Part shown: in pieces, positions 8,888 to 16,814 of the stretch
Numbering within the stretch: position 1 is the stretch's first letter
How the letters are laid out: each line of letters starts with the position of its first letter
DNA from: Chersky-840 sp035532735
GTDB taxonomy: Bacteria > Actinomycetota > Acidimicrobiia > Acidimicrobiales > UBA8190
Direction: 5' to 3'
DNA length: 51,004 nt
Assembly (NCBI GenBank): GCA_035532735.1
Contig: DATKQM010000017.1
Coordinates: 1-51,004 of the forward strand
Position numbers and translations under genes: made by a program
Notes under the pieces: model-generated
The model's input: only the letters and a program-made list of their open reading frames with translations
The model's database searches: none
Told to the model about the DNA's origin: nothing

Positions 8888-9775
8888 TCATCGAAGGCGA
8901 CGGAGCGTGCCCGGAGCGCTCTCGGGCACGGCCCCGGGATGCAGGGCGGACGCCAGGATCTCCACCCCGTTGACGAGCCGGGGCCCGGGGCGCGAGAAGT
9001 GTGAGCTGGCGTCGACGGCGAAGAACGCAGCCCCCGACAAGCCAGGCCGGTCGAGCAGTGCGCCGGCCTCGGCCACCGCGCCTTCGAGGTCGTACCCACA
9101 CGGCATGAACACGACCGCCTCGGGAGAGGCGGACGCGATCTGCTCCCAGGTCACACGGACCGACGGGGTCCCACGGCTGGTGAGGACGGCCTCGCCGCCG
9201 GCGAGCTCGATCATCTCGGGTATCCAGTGGCCGCCGTTGAAGGGAGGGTCGGACCACTCGAGCGCGAATGTCCGGGGCCTCGTTCGCTCCGCCACGGCGT
9301 CGGACACCGCCCGGAGCCGGGCCCGCAGGCCGTCGACCAGCGCCGTAGCGGCCGCTTCGGTCCCGGTCACGGTGCCGACCCGCAGGACGCAGTCGAGAAC
9401 CTCGCTCAGCGAGCTCGGATCCATGGAGAGGACCTCGGCGCGACACCCGAGGAGCTCGAGGGCGTCGTTGACGTGTCCCGAGGGCACCGCGCACACCGCG
9501 CACAGGTCCTGGGTCAGCACGAGGTCAGGGCGAAGCTCGTGCACCGCCTCGTTGTCGAGCCGGTAGATCGGCTCGCCCCCGCTGATGCTGGCGCTCACCA
9601 ACCGGTCCACCTCGGCCGGCTCGGCGGCGGGAGGCAGCGAGGAGAACGACACCGGTCGCTTGTTGCGGGCGGCCGGAGGCCAGTCGCACTCGTGGGTCAC
9701 ACCCACGAGGTCGTCCTCGAGGCCCAGGGCGTAGACGATCTCGGTGGCCGACGGCAGCAGGGACAAGATCCGCAT
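8888..9775 (-). CDS. Cobalamin-binding protein, BtuF-like, without signal peptide
   Basis: A 295-residue protein with the helical-backbone substrate-binding fold of the vitamin B12 uptake protein BtuF. The N-terminus RILSLLPSATEIVYALG, then GVTHECDWPP, LRPDLVLTQDLCAVCAV and FNGGHWIPEMIELAGGE are hallmark segments. There is no signal peptide or lipobox: the first conserved strand starts at residue 2. It therefore probably stays in the cytoplasm, unlike classical BtuF, and no BtuC/BtuD genes are nearby. It heads a run with the P450 and the RibD-like protein. NrdJ, which needs cobalamin, lies 7 kb away. A corrinoid-handling role is likely, but the partner is unknown. Confidence 0.85.
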   Translation of the reverse strand: MRILSLLPSATEIVYALGLEDDLVGVTHECDWPPAARNKRPVSFSSLPPAAEPAEVDRLVSASISGGEPIYRLDNEAVHELRPDLVLTQDLCAVCAVPSGHVNDALELLGCRAEVLSMDPSSLSEVLDCVLRVGTVTGTEAAATALVDGLRARLRAVSDAVAERTRPRTFALEWSDPPFNGGHWIPEMIELAGGEAVLTSRGTPSVRVTWEQIASASPEAVVFMPCGYDLEGAVAEAGALLDRPGLSGAAFFAVDASSHFSRPGPRLVNGVEILASALHPGAVPESAPGTLRRLR

Positions 9776-9847
9776 GACGCGATCGTGGCCTACTTCGCTC
9801 CGCGGCGCTAATGGGCGCTCATGGCGGTGTGCTTTGGACGTGGCTGG

Positions 9848-10189
9848 TTAGGTCTTGGGACGATCCTCGAGCGCGACCACCTCGGCGACGTGGCGTCTCA
9901 TTCGATCACGACCCATCTCGAGCAACGAGGTCGGGCGGCTCCTCCGAGCCGGAGACGGCGATGGTCGGGCGGGATCCCCCAAGGCGTCGGCCAGCGTCTG
10001 GATCAGTCCGGGCGCTTCGTCGACTGGCAAGCGGAAGGTGGCCCGACAGATCGAACCGTGCCACAGGCTCACGATCACGATCCCCTCGTCGGCGTGGGTG
10101 GAGACCTCCATCCGCCGTCCGTTGTCGCGGGCGTCGTTGAACCACTGGCGACGGACGGGGTTTGTGCGATGATCCAGCACCGTCTTCAT
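9848..10189 (-). CDS. Small conserved hypothetical protein
   Basis: A 113-residue soluble protein that I do not recognise. The middle reads GIVIVSLWHGSICRATFRLP and EAPGLIQTLADAL, two beta strands and an amphipathic helix, like small actinobacterial proteins of unknown function. The C-terminal 40 residues are Arg/Pro/Ser-rich. I chose the ATG at 10189 because GAGG stands 8 bases upstream. The frame runs further 5' into the convergently oriented end of the permease region, which is unlikely to be coding. It has its own 82-base upstream gap. Confidence 0.6.
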   Translation of the reverse strand: MKTVLDHRTNPVRRQWFNDARDNGRRMEVSTHADEGIVIVSLWHGSICRATFRLPVDEAPGLIQTLADALGDPARPSPSPARRSRPTSLLEMGRDRMRRHVAEVVALEDRPKT

Positions 10190-10228
10190 CTTGGACCTCG
10201 GATCGGCCCGGGACCAGAGCCGGGGCCT

Positions 10229-10245
10229 TTGCAAACGCGTTACAA
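10229..10245. promoter_or_regulatory. LacI-type dyad upstream of the small hypothetical gene
   Basis: The 17-base stretch has a perfect AACGCGTT core with TTG and CAA at its outer edges, similar in layout to LacI-family operators. It lies about 40 bases before the ATG at 10189, in an AT-richer patch. One outer arm is offset by a base, and no LacI-type regulator is in the window. Confidence 0.25.
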
Positions 10246-10271
10246 AACGGTCCGGCCAGGGCCGGCGGCGT

Positions 10272-11330
10272 TCAGGCCAGCCGCACTCCGCGGGGCAGGG
10301 TCCGACGGGGCGTCCGCAACCGCCGGGTGGCCACGCCGAACATGAAGGCTCCGAGGAGCACATCGAATCCGAGCCCGTAGGGCCACACCAGGTCCTTGCC
10401 ACCTGGTGTCCGGTTGCCACTTTGAAACTGGGCGACGTTCGACTGCTGTCCCGGGGGCGATCGCAGTGACCGGACGCTGCGGCTGATGTCACCGAGGGGG
10501 TCGACGCCATTCTGGGGTTGCACCGTGCAGAAGGTGCGGACCGATCCGCCGGTACGGAAGCTGCGACAGACGGGCGGCCGTTCGGCGACGACAGGTGCGG
10601 CGTCGGCCAGGACCACGAAGGGGTTCGGGGCCAAGATCCACCAGGTCAGGTCGGTACGGGCCACGGTCTCGTCGGTGGTGCAGCACCCCGCCGGAGCGTT
10701 CGGGTCCCCGGTGGAGTAGTGAACGGGGCGCGTCTGGGTCGTGGCCACCGTGACCAACCCGAACACGATGAGCGTGCCCAGGGTGAGGGCAAAGACCGAC
10801 AGGTAGGAAAGGACGCTGGACGTGGTGCCACGCGACAGCAGAGCCGACAACCCCAACGAAATGGCGCAGATCACACCCAGCAGCAGCGCCACGACGAGGG
10901 TGACGATCACGACCCGGATCGCCGGCACGCCCTTCTCGACCATCGACCAGACGACGAGGGGAGCCGAGGCGAGCAAGAAGATGCACGCCGTACCCCATGC
11001 GGCCAGGAGCTTCCCCCCGGCGATGTCGAATGCCGACAGCCCGGTGACCTGCAAGACCCCCAGGGTTCCGCGTTCGCGGTCCCCATTCACCGACTGGGCT
11101 GTCAGTGCGGGCATGACGAGCAGCGCCAAAGCCAGGAGGAACAGCTGGAGCCCTCCGTACATGACGGTCCCGACGTTTCCGTCCAGGTTGTGAGCCCGCG
11201 ACAGGGCGAGGCGGAGTAGGACGGTGAATCCGACCAGGATCACGAACCATGCGGCCAGGAGCCAACGCCACCGCCCGGCGCGGACCCGCACCTTCAGCTC
11301 GAGCCGGGCCACGGTGAGGACGCCGCTCAT
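10272..11330 (-). CDS. ABC-2 type transporter permease
   Basis: A 352-residue membrane protein forming the channel of an ABC exporter. Hydrophobic segments include WLLAAWFVILVGFTVLLRL near residue 25, LQLFLLALALLVMPALTAQ, VVIVTLVVALLLGVICAISL, and YLSVFALTLGTLIVFGLVTV. SVNGDRERGTLGVLQVTGLS is the cytoplasmic coupling loop typical of ABC-2 permeases of the YhaP/GldF kind. A long extracytoplasmic loop (about residues 210-310) carries several Cys residues (GCCTTDE, VCRSF, FCTVQ) before the last membrane span. The ATG overlaps the TGA of the ATPase gene (ATGA), so the two form one transporter. Substrate unknown. Confidence 0.85.
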   Translation of the reverse strand: MSGVLTVARLELKVRVRAGRWRWLLAAWFVILVGFTVLLRLALSRAHNLDGNVGTVMYGGLQLFLLALALLVMPALTAQSVNGDRERGTLGVLQVTGLSAFDIAGGKLLAAWGTACIFLLASAPLVVWSMVEKGVPAIRVVIVTLVVALLLGVICAISLGLSALLSRGTTSSVLSYLSVFALTLGTLIVFGLVTVATTQTRPVHYSTGDPNAPAGCCTTDETVARTDLTWWILAPNPFVVLADAAPVVAERPPVCRSFRTGGSVRTFCTVQPQNGVDPLGDISRSVRSLRSPPGQQSNVAQFQSGNRTPGGKDLVWPYGLGFDVLLGAFMFGVATRRLRTPRRTLPRGVRLA

Positions 11331-12292
11331 CCTTGCTCCCCGGTGAGCGCGAGGTATGTCGCCTCCAATGACGTGGTGAGTGGTGCGCACGACACGACGT
11401 GGACCCCGTCGCGAACCAGGCCGGCGATGAGACCGGCGGCGGCCTCGTCGGAGAGGAGCTCGACGTCCACCCCGGCAGGAGTCACGGCGCCGTGCGAGTA
11501 GTGGTTCCGGTCGAGCGCGGCCACCAACTCGGATTCGTTCAAGGCCCGTAACCGCCACACCCGCGGCCCCGAAGCACGGGCCAGGTCATCGATACGACGC
11601 TCGCCGACGGTGACACCCCTGTCGACGAAGACGACCCGGTCGGCCATCTGCTCGAGGTCCGCCAACACGTGGCTGGAGACGACGACGGCTGCTCCCACCG
11701 ACGCCAGCTGGCGCAGCTGGTCGCGCAGTTCCACCCGGCTGTAGGGGTCGAGCCCCGCGGCGGGCTCGTCGAGGAGTAGCACCCTGGGCATGTGGACGAG
11801 TGACCGGACGAATCCGAGCCTCTGCTTCTGCCCCCGAGACAAGACGTGGACGGGGCGATCTCCGTAGTCCTGGAGTCGACTGAGCACGAGGAGCTCTTCT
11901 GCTCTGGCGTTGGACCGCTTGCCCAGGCCGTAGGCGAGGCCGGCGAATCGCAGGTACTCGCGCGTCGTGAGGTTGTCGTAGACACCGAAGGCGTCTGGCA
12001 CCCATCCCATGGTGGCCCGCACCGCGCCGGTCTCTGTCACGGGATCGTGACCGGCGATCCTCACCGTGCCCTCATCGGGCAACAGGAGGGTGGCGAGGAT
12101 GAGCAGCAGTGTGGTCTTGCCGGCACCGTTGGGGCCGACGAGCCCCGTGACCTCTCCGTACCGGGCCGTGAAATCGACGCCTCGCAGGGCGAGCACCGAT
12201 CCAAATTGTCGCTTCACGCCTATTGCGACGACCCCGTCGGCGGCGTCGGGAGATGACATGAACACTTCTTCGGCGACCGGGTTCACGACCAT
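11327..12292 (-). CDS. ABC transporter ATP-binding protein
   Basis: A 321-residue ATPase that drives the overlapping permease. Walker A is GPNGAGKT (53-60), the signature is LSRGQKQRLG (151-160, a variant of LSGGQ), Walker B is VLLLDEP (171-177) and the switch His is in VSSHVLADLEQ. The C-terminal 90 residues form the extra domain seen in ABC-2 export ATPases. The ATG at 12292 has AAGGAG five bases upstream, which decides the start; a second Met follows 11 residues in. It is divergent from the lipoprotein gene across a 220-base region. Confidence 0.92.
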   Translation of the reverse strand: MVVNPVAEEVFMSSPDAADGVVAIGVKRQFGSVLALRGVDFTARYGEVTGLVGPNGAGKTTLLLILATLLLPDEGTVRIAGHDPVTETGAVRATMGWVPDAFGVYDNLTTREYLRFAGLAYGLGKRSNARAEELLVLSRLQDYGDRPVHVLSRGQKQRLGFVRSLVHMPRVLLLDEPAAGLDPYSRVELRDQLRQLASVGAAVVVSSHVLADLEQMADRVVFVDRGVTVGERRIDDLARASGPRVWRLRALNESELVAALDRNHYSHGAVTPAGVDVELLSDEAAAGLIAGLVRDGVHVVSCAPLTTSLEATYLALTGEQG

Positions 12293-12363
12293 GGCTCTCC
12301 TTCGGCGCTGGCTCGGGACGGAAACTCGGACACGGCCAACCAGTCAGCCTCCTCACTGTAGGC

Positions 12364-12379
12364 ATCACCCAGAGGTGAT
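12364..12379. promoter_or_regulatory. Inverted repeat in divergent intergenic region
   Basis: ATCACC-CAGA-GGTGAT is a perfect 6-bp dyad with a 4-base spacer. It sits in the 220-base gap between the ABC ATPase (-) and the lipoprotein gene (+). Such placement suits an operator acting on either promoter, but no regulator can be named. The rest of the gap shows no gene. Confidence 0.35.
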
Positions 12380-12512
12380 TTGTCGGAAGGCCGACGGACT
12401 CGGTTCAGCCTCATCGGAATCCGGCCTCAGGGCCCGCAGGCGTCGTATTCTCGACGGTGGAGTCCCTGCGCCCGCTCGCGTTGGGGGCTGGTCGTCTTGG
12501 GAGGCAAGTGCC

Positions 12513-13277
12513 ATGACCAGGAACACCGACCGGGCTGCTGCCTTCTCGGGTCGTCCTCGTGGGGGCCGTCGCATTGTTGGCGCCATCGTGTTGGGCAGTG
12601 TCGGGCTCACGAGTTGCGGGGTCGTCAGCGCCGTTCGAAAGGTCGAGCACGCCGTCAAGGGGAATATGGCCACGATCGACACCTTCACGAACAAGATCAA
12701 GTCGAGTGAAAGCACCACCTTCGAAGCGACCTACTTGACCACCGGGAGCGCCCCCGCCACGGTCGTCTACGCAGTGCAGCCGCCCCAGGGCCTCACGTTC
12801 GAGACCACGCCGTCGGGTGCGAGCTCGAGCACCGTGCACATCATCGTGAATTCGTCGGGCGAGTACTCGTGCTCGGCGGCATCGGGATCGGGGACCCCCA
12901 GTGGCTCGGTGTCGTGTCAGAAGTTGGGGAGCGCCGACGCCGCCGCCCAGAACCAGATCTTCGACCTCTACACCCCGGCCCACTGGACCACGTTCCTGAA
13001 GGACTTCTCGCTTGCCGCTGGCCTGGCCGGTGACAAGGTGACGTCGTCCACCATGTCGGTCAACGGGTTCTCCATGCAATGCGTCGACTTCAACGCATCG
13101 GGCGTTCCGGGCACGAGCACGATCTGCACGACCGCCCAGGGCATCCTCGGCTACGTCAAGGTCGCCACCGACTCGACCAGCTTCGAGATCAAGAGCTACT
13201 CGGCATCACCCCCGGCGTCACTCTTCCAGCTGCCGCCCGGCGCCACCATCACGACCACGCCGAAGACGTCGTCGTAG
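12513..13277 (+). CDS. Probable lipoprotein of unknown function
   Basis: A 254-residue exported lipoprotein. The N-terminus is Arg-rich (GRPRGGRRIV), then hydrophobic, with a lipobox-like LTSC at about residues 32-35; the Cys would be lipid-anchored. The mature part is Ser/Thr-rich and beta-prone (TTFEATYLTTGSAPATVVY, SSTVHIIVNSSGEYSCSA), ending in a Pro/Thr tail. The layout is like LppX/LprG-like or similar beta-sandwich lipoproteins, but I see no diagnostic motif. The ATG at 12513 is preceded by GGGAGG at 8 bases. The frame is open upstream without such a site. Its function is unknown. Confidence 0.7.
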   Translation: MTRNTDRAAAFSGRPRGGRRIVGAIVLGSVGLTSCGVVSAVRKVEHAVKGNMATIDTFTNKIKSSESTTFEATYLTTGSAPATVVYAVQPPQGLTFETTPSGASSSTVHIIVNSSGEYSCSAASGSGTPSGSVSCQKLGSADAAAQNQIFDLYTPAHWTTFLKDFSLAAGLAGDKVTSSTMSVNGFSMQCVDFNASGVPGTSTICTTAQGILGYVKVATDSTSFEIKSYSASPPASLFQLPPGATITTTPKTSS

Positions 13278-13341
13278 GGGACTGGGTAGGGGACTCATCA
13301 GCCGAGGTCGCCATCGCCACGACCCCGTCTAATCTGGCAGC

Positions 13342-13980
13342 GTGCCCGATGTCGAGGTGTACGTCGACCCCAGTTGCCCATGGGCGTGGATCACGGCGCT
13401 GTGGGTGAAGGAGATCGCACCGCAGCGGGACCTGGCCGTGACCTGGCGCTCGTACTGCCTCGAGATCCGCGACGACTACGCCGTGGTGCCGACGATGCCC
13501 GAGCGCCGGCGCGAGGCGGCGCTGGCAGGACATGCCCTGTCGCACCGCATGCTTCGGATCTTCGAAGCGGCTCGGGCCGAATCCGGCGAAGGGGTGGTCG
13601 ACGAGCTTTACACCGAGTGGAGCCGTGGGTTCTTCGGCCACACTCCTGTGCGCGACGAGTCGTTGTTGTCGGCGTGCCTGGCCGCCACCGGGCTCGCACC
13701 CGAGCTCATCGCAGCCGCTGACGACGACCGGTGGGACACCCCCATCGTCGAGGCCATGGACGTCGCCTATGCGTTCGGCGGGCCCAAGACCCAAACACCG
13801 ACCATCGTGGTGCGGGCCGATCCGCCCTACGGGTTCAAAGGGCCGGTGATGGCACCCGCTCCGACGGGGCGCTCCGCGGTATCGCTGTGGGACGCCATCC
13901 AGGTCATTGCCGCGGAGCCGGGGTTCTTCGAGATCACCCGGCCCCGGAGCAACCGACCGACACCGCCGCCGTTCCCCTGA
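13342..13980 (+). CDS. DsbA-family / mycothiol nitroreductase-like thioredoxin-fold protein
   Basis: A 212-residue thioredoxin-fold protein of the DsbA/FrnE type. It resembles mycobacterial Rv2466c, a mycothiol-dependent reductase, in layout: VYVDPSCPWAWITALW (residues 7-22), then WRSYCLEI and a helical insertion, ending with the strand GGPKTQTPTIVV and its cis-Pro. The active site reads C-P-W-A, with Cys12 and no second Cys, so it would act as a one-thiol enzyme, perhaps with mycothiol as partner. The GTG at 13342 is the only good start. It follows the lipoprotein by 64 bases and converges on the DUF1275 gene. Confidence 0.8.
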   Translation: MPDVEVYVDPSCPWAWITALWVKEIAPQRDLAVTWRSYCLEIRDDYAVVPTMPERRREAALAGHALSHRMLRIFEAARAESGEGVVDELYTEWSRGFFGHTPVRDESLLSACLAATGLAPELIAAADDDRWDTPIVEAMDVAYAFGGPKTQTPTIVVRADPPYGFKGPVMAPAPTGRSAVSLWDAIQVIAAEPGFFEITRPRSNRPTPPPFP

Positions 13981-13994
13981 GCGGAGCGGTCCCT

Positions 13995-14741
13995 TCACAC
14001 TTGCGCCTCGGACCAGGGGGGATTCGAGGCGCCGAGCACCCGGGTGACACCACTGGCCCCCGCCACCATGACGAGACCGATGGCGAGCGGGTACACGGTT
14101 TGGGCATGCACGATGAACAACGCACCCACGAGAGCGCCCAGGAACATCGCCACGACGGTGAGACCGCGTCGGCCCGCCTTGGCCCCGGTGCGACCGGCCA
14201 GTGGGCCGTCCGCGGAGATCCCGGTGATGGTCATGGTGAGCACCGTCGTGGTGAGGTCGGGCAACGCCAGCTTCCGGGCCGCCGCGTTCTGGATCCCCAT
14301 GGAGATCCCGAGAACGGCGATCAGGCCGTAGCGGAATCCGGCTGTCACCATGGCGCCACTCAACGCCGCCAACACGACCGCGACGGTCATGAAGGTGGCC
14401 TGGATCAAAGTGGAGATGCTCACCAGTCGGGCCGGGTGCTTCGCCAGCGTCGAGCCCACGCGCCCTCCGATCACGGCTCCGAGGCCGAACGCGCCCAACG
14501 CCGTCAACGAGGCAGGTATCGAGAATCCCGGTGCGCCCACCAAGGCGAAGGCCAAGAAGACGACGTTGCCGGTCATGTTGGCGACGAAGACGTGTCCGAG
14601 GACCAGGTAGCTGAACGAATCAACCAGACCCGTGACAACGGTCATGCCGAGCAGCAACGGGGGTAGCGGACCGAATGCGCTGTCGCGACCCACGAATATC
14701 GTCTCTCTGACCTCGGAAAGGAACGTGTTCACGAGAGCCAT
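13995..14741 (-). CDS. DUF1275 (YoaK) family membrane protein
   Basis: A 248-residue inner-membrane protein with six predicted spans. The family signature is clear: VTGLVDSFSYLVLGHVFVANMTGNVVFLAFAL (spans residues about 36-67). Later GIQNAAARKLALPDLTTTVLTMTITGIS matches the conserved repeat half. The function of the family is not established. The ATG at 14741 is used, but AAGGG sits directly against it. A GTG three codons in (14732), spaced about 10 bases from AAGGG, is equally plausible. It is divergent from an ABC ATPase over 205 bases with no other gene. Confidence 0.9.
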   Translation of the reverse strand: MALVNTFLSEVRETIFVGRDSAFGPLPPLLLGMTVVTGLVDSFSYLVLGHVFVANMTGNVVFLAFALVGAPGFSIPASLTALGAFGLGAVIGGRVGSTLAKHPARLVSISTLIQATFMTVAVVLAALSGAMVTAGFRYGLIAVLGISMGIQNAAARKLALPDLTTTVLTMTITGISADGPLAGRTGAKAGRRGLTVVAMFLGALVGALFIVHAQTVYPLAIGLVMVAGASGVTRVLGASNPPWSEAQV

Positions 14742-14946
14742 CCCTTGCGGTCGTGCCGAAATCGTGTCCCGGCGGTGTTCCGTGATGCTATTTCCTCTGC
14801 CACCGACTCCACCTGTCGATCGAGGGCAGACCGAGGGCCGGACAGGAGGCCGGTAACGTGGTCGTCACAGCGCGTCGTGCCGGGTGCCTCGAGAAGCGCT
14901 CGTGTGTCGTTTCCGAGATGCGAAGGAACGTCGGAAGGGAGGTCGC

Positions 14947-15876
14947 GTGGCGTCAGTGTCTGTTGAGCAACTGAGCAAACGCTACGGCGACATCGACGCG
15001 GTCGACGACGTCGCCTTCGAGGTGGAGCCGGGAGAGGTATTCGCCCTGCTGGGGCCCAACGGTGCCGGCAAGACGACGACGATCGAGATCCTCGAGGGGT
15101 TCCGGACACGCGACAGGGGCCGGGTGGAGGTGCTCGGGTTCGACCCCGCTGATCCCACTACCAGTCGGCAAATGCGCGAGCGTCTCGGGGTCGTTCTCCA
15201 GGAGCTCGCCGTCGAGCCGTTCTTGTCGGTCCGCCAGGCGCTCACCCGCAATGCCGGCTATTTCCCCGCCCCCCGTCCAGTGGACGAGGTGCTCGAACTG
15301 GTGGGGCTCGAGGCCAAGGCCGACGCGCGCATCAAGACCCTCTCTGGTGGCCAACAGCGCCGTCTCGACCTGGGGCTCGGGATCATCGGGAACCCGGACC
15401 TGCTGGTGTTGGACGAGCCCACCACCGGTTTCGATCCCACCGCTCGACGGGGAGCCTGGGACCTCGTCCGGGCCATGACCGGCGGGGGGACGACAGTGAT
15501 CCTCACGACGCACTACATGGACGAGGCCGAGGCTCTCGCCGATCGGGTGGCGGTGATCAATTCCGGTCGGATCATCGCGCAAGGCACCCCGGAGTCGTTG
15601 GGCGGACGCGACGTGGGCGAGGCCACCATCCGTTTCCGACTTCCCCCCGTTACGGCTCTCGCCGATCTTCCCGTCCCCGCCGTGGTCACCGAGACCGGAG
15701 TTCTGGAGATCAAGACGGACAAGGAGATCGAGGTGCTCGCCACGCTCACGAGCTGGGCGCTGCGCGACGGCGTCGAGCTGATCGGTCTTACCGTGGACCG
15801 GCTCACCCTCGAGGACATCTATCTGCGCCTGACGGGGTACGAGCCCGACACCGCCACGGCGGGGTCCACGTCATGA
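14947..15876 (+). CDS. ABC transporter ATP-binding protein (DrrA-like)
   Basis: A 309-residue ATPase of the drug/lipid export class. Walker A is GPNGAGKT (36-43), with signature LSGGQQRRLDLG, Walker B DLLVLDEP and switch TTHYMDEAEALADRVAVI. The C-terminal domain is of the DrrA kind, ending LEDIYLRLTGYEPD. The GTG at 14947 follows GGGAGG at 4-5 bases; an upstream Met lacks a binding site. Its stop overlaps the permease start (ATGA). Confidence 0.93.
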   Translation: MASVSVEQLSKRYGDIDAVDDVAFEVEPGEVFALLGPNGAGKTTTIEILEGFRTRDRGRVEVLGFDPADPTTSRQMRERLGVVLQELAVEPFLSVRQALTRNAGYFPAPRPVDEVLELVGLEAKADARIKTLSGGQQRRLDLGLGIIGNPDLLVLDEPTTGFDPTARRGAWDLVRAMTGGGTTVILTTHYMDEAEALADRVAVINSGRIIAQGTPESLGGRDVGEATIRFRLPPVTALADLPVPAVVTETGVLEIKTDKEIEVLATLTSWALRDGVELIGLTVDRLTLEDIYLRLTGYEPDTATAGSTS

Positions 15877-16718
15877 GCTCGGGAACCGGTATGGGAACCT
15901 TCCGTGGTCGGGCCGATCTGCGACTCGTCGCTCGCCAGGTCCACTACGAGCAGCTCAGCTTCTGGCTGAACCCGGTCGCCGCGGTGTTCACGGTCGGCTT
16001 CTCCGTGGTGTTCCTCGTCCTTCTCGGCGCCGCGGCCGGAAATGCGCGTATCCCGTTATTGGGCAACATCCGAGAGATCCAGTACTACGTCCCGGGATTC
16101 GCCGCCTACGGCGTGATGTCGGCGTGCTTCAACATGTTGGCGATCACCCTGGTCGTGCGCCGGGAGATGGGCTTGTTGAAACGGATGCGGCTGTCGCCAC
16201 TCCCGACCTGGGTGATGTTGGCGGCCGTTTTCGGCAACGCCCTCATCATCTCGTTCGTCCAGGTCGTCCTGCTGCTGGTCATCGGGAAGTTCGGGTACCA
16301 CGTCGTGCTTCCCCACAATTTCGGTGCCTTGGCCGTCGTCTTGCTGGTCGGGGCGATCTGCTTCACCTCCCTCGGCATCGCCGCGAGCACGCTGATCCCC
16401 AATCAGGAGGCGGGGGGCCCCGTGATCGGGATCGTGTTCTTCGTCCTGCTGTTCTTGTCGGGGCTCTGGTACCCGTTGAAGAAGGGCTCGGGCCTGGCCC
16501 AGTTCTCCTCGTACTTCCCGATGCGCCACATGATCACCGGCGTCTTCACGCCCTTCGACGTCCAACGGGGTGTGTCGTCGTGGCCGTGGGGCGACATCCT
16601 CATCATGGCCATCTGGGCGGTGGTCGGTGTGATCGTGTCACTGCGGCGCTGGAGCTGGGCGCCCCGGCGCAGCGACGCCGGCCGGCGGCGGGGCTCGCTC
16701 CTCGGGGCGCGTCAATGA
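15873..16718 (+). CDS. ABC-2 type transporter permease (DrrB-like)
   Basis: A 281-residue permease with about six membrane spans. Segments include NPVAAVFTVGFSVVFLVLLG, YYVPGFAAYGVMSACFNMLAI, a coupling region VVRREMGLLKRMRLSPLP, and GPVIGIVFFVLLFLSGLWYPLK. RREMGLLKRMRLSPL is the conserved coupling helix of ABC-2/DrrB permeases. Its ATG overlaps the ATPase stop, so the pair works as one exporter. The C-terminus is basic. It converges on the glycosidase-like lipoprotein gene across an 83-base gap filled mostly by a tandem repeat. Substrate unknown. Confidence 0.9.
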   Translation: MSSGTGMGTFRGRADLRLVARQVHYEQLSFWLNPVAAVFTVGFSVVFLVLLGAAAGNARIPLLGNIREIQYYVPGFAAYGVMSACFNMLAITLVVRREMGLLKRMRLSPLPTWVMLAAVFGNALIISFVQVVLLLVIGKFGYHVVLPHNFGALAVVLLVGAICFTSLGIAASTLIPNQEAGGPVIGIVFFVLLFLSGLWYPLKKGSGLAQFSSYFPMRHMITGVFTPFDVQRGVSSWPWGDILIMAIWAVVGVIVSLRRWSWAPRRSDAGRRRGSLLGARQ

Positions 16719-16750
16719 CGACCGAGCTCACTCCGAGCCCACCCGGCGCG

Positions 16751-16814
16751 CTGTCATACCGAGTGGCTGTCATACCGAGTGGCTGTCACACGGAGTGGCT
16801 GTCATACCGAGTGG
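16751..16814. repeat. Tandem repeat, four 16-bp units
   Basis: CTGTCATACCGAGTGG occurs four times in a row; the third copy differs (CTGTCACACGGAGTGG). Two related 18-bp units (CTGAGCGTCACCGT + GTGG) follow at 16815-16850, the second incomplete at its end. The 18-bp units lie inside the 3' end of the glycosidase-like gene, where they encode VTLSH repeats. The 16-bp units lie at and beyond its stop codon. The unit length change from 18 to 16 breaks the reading frame and creates the TGA. Confidence 0.9.
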
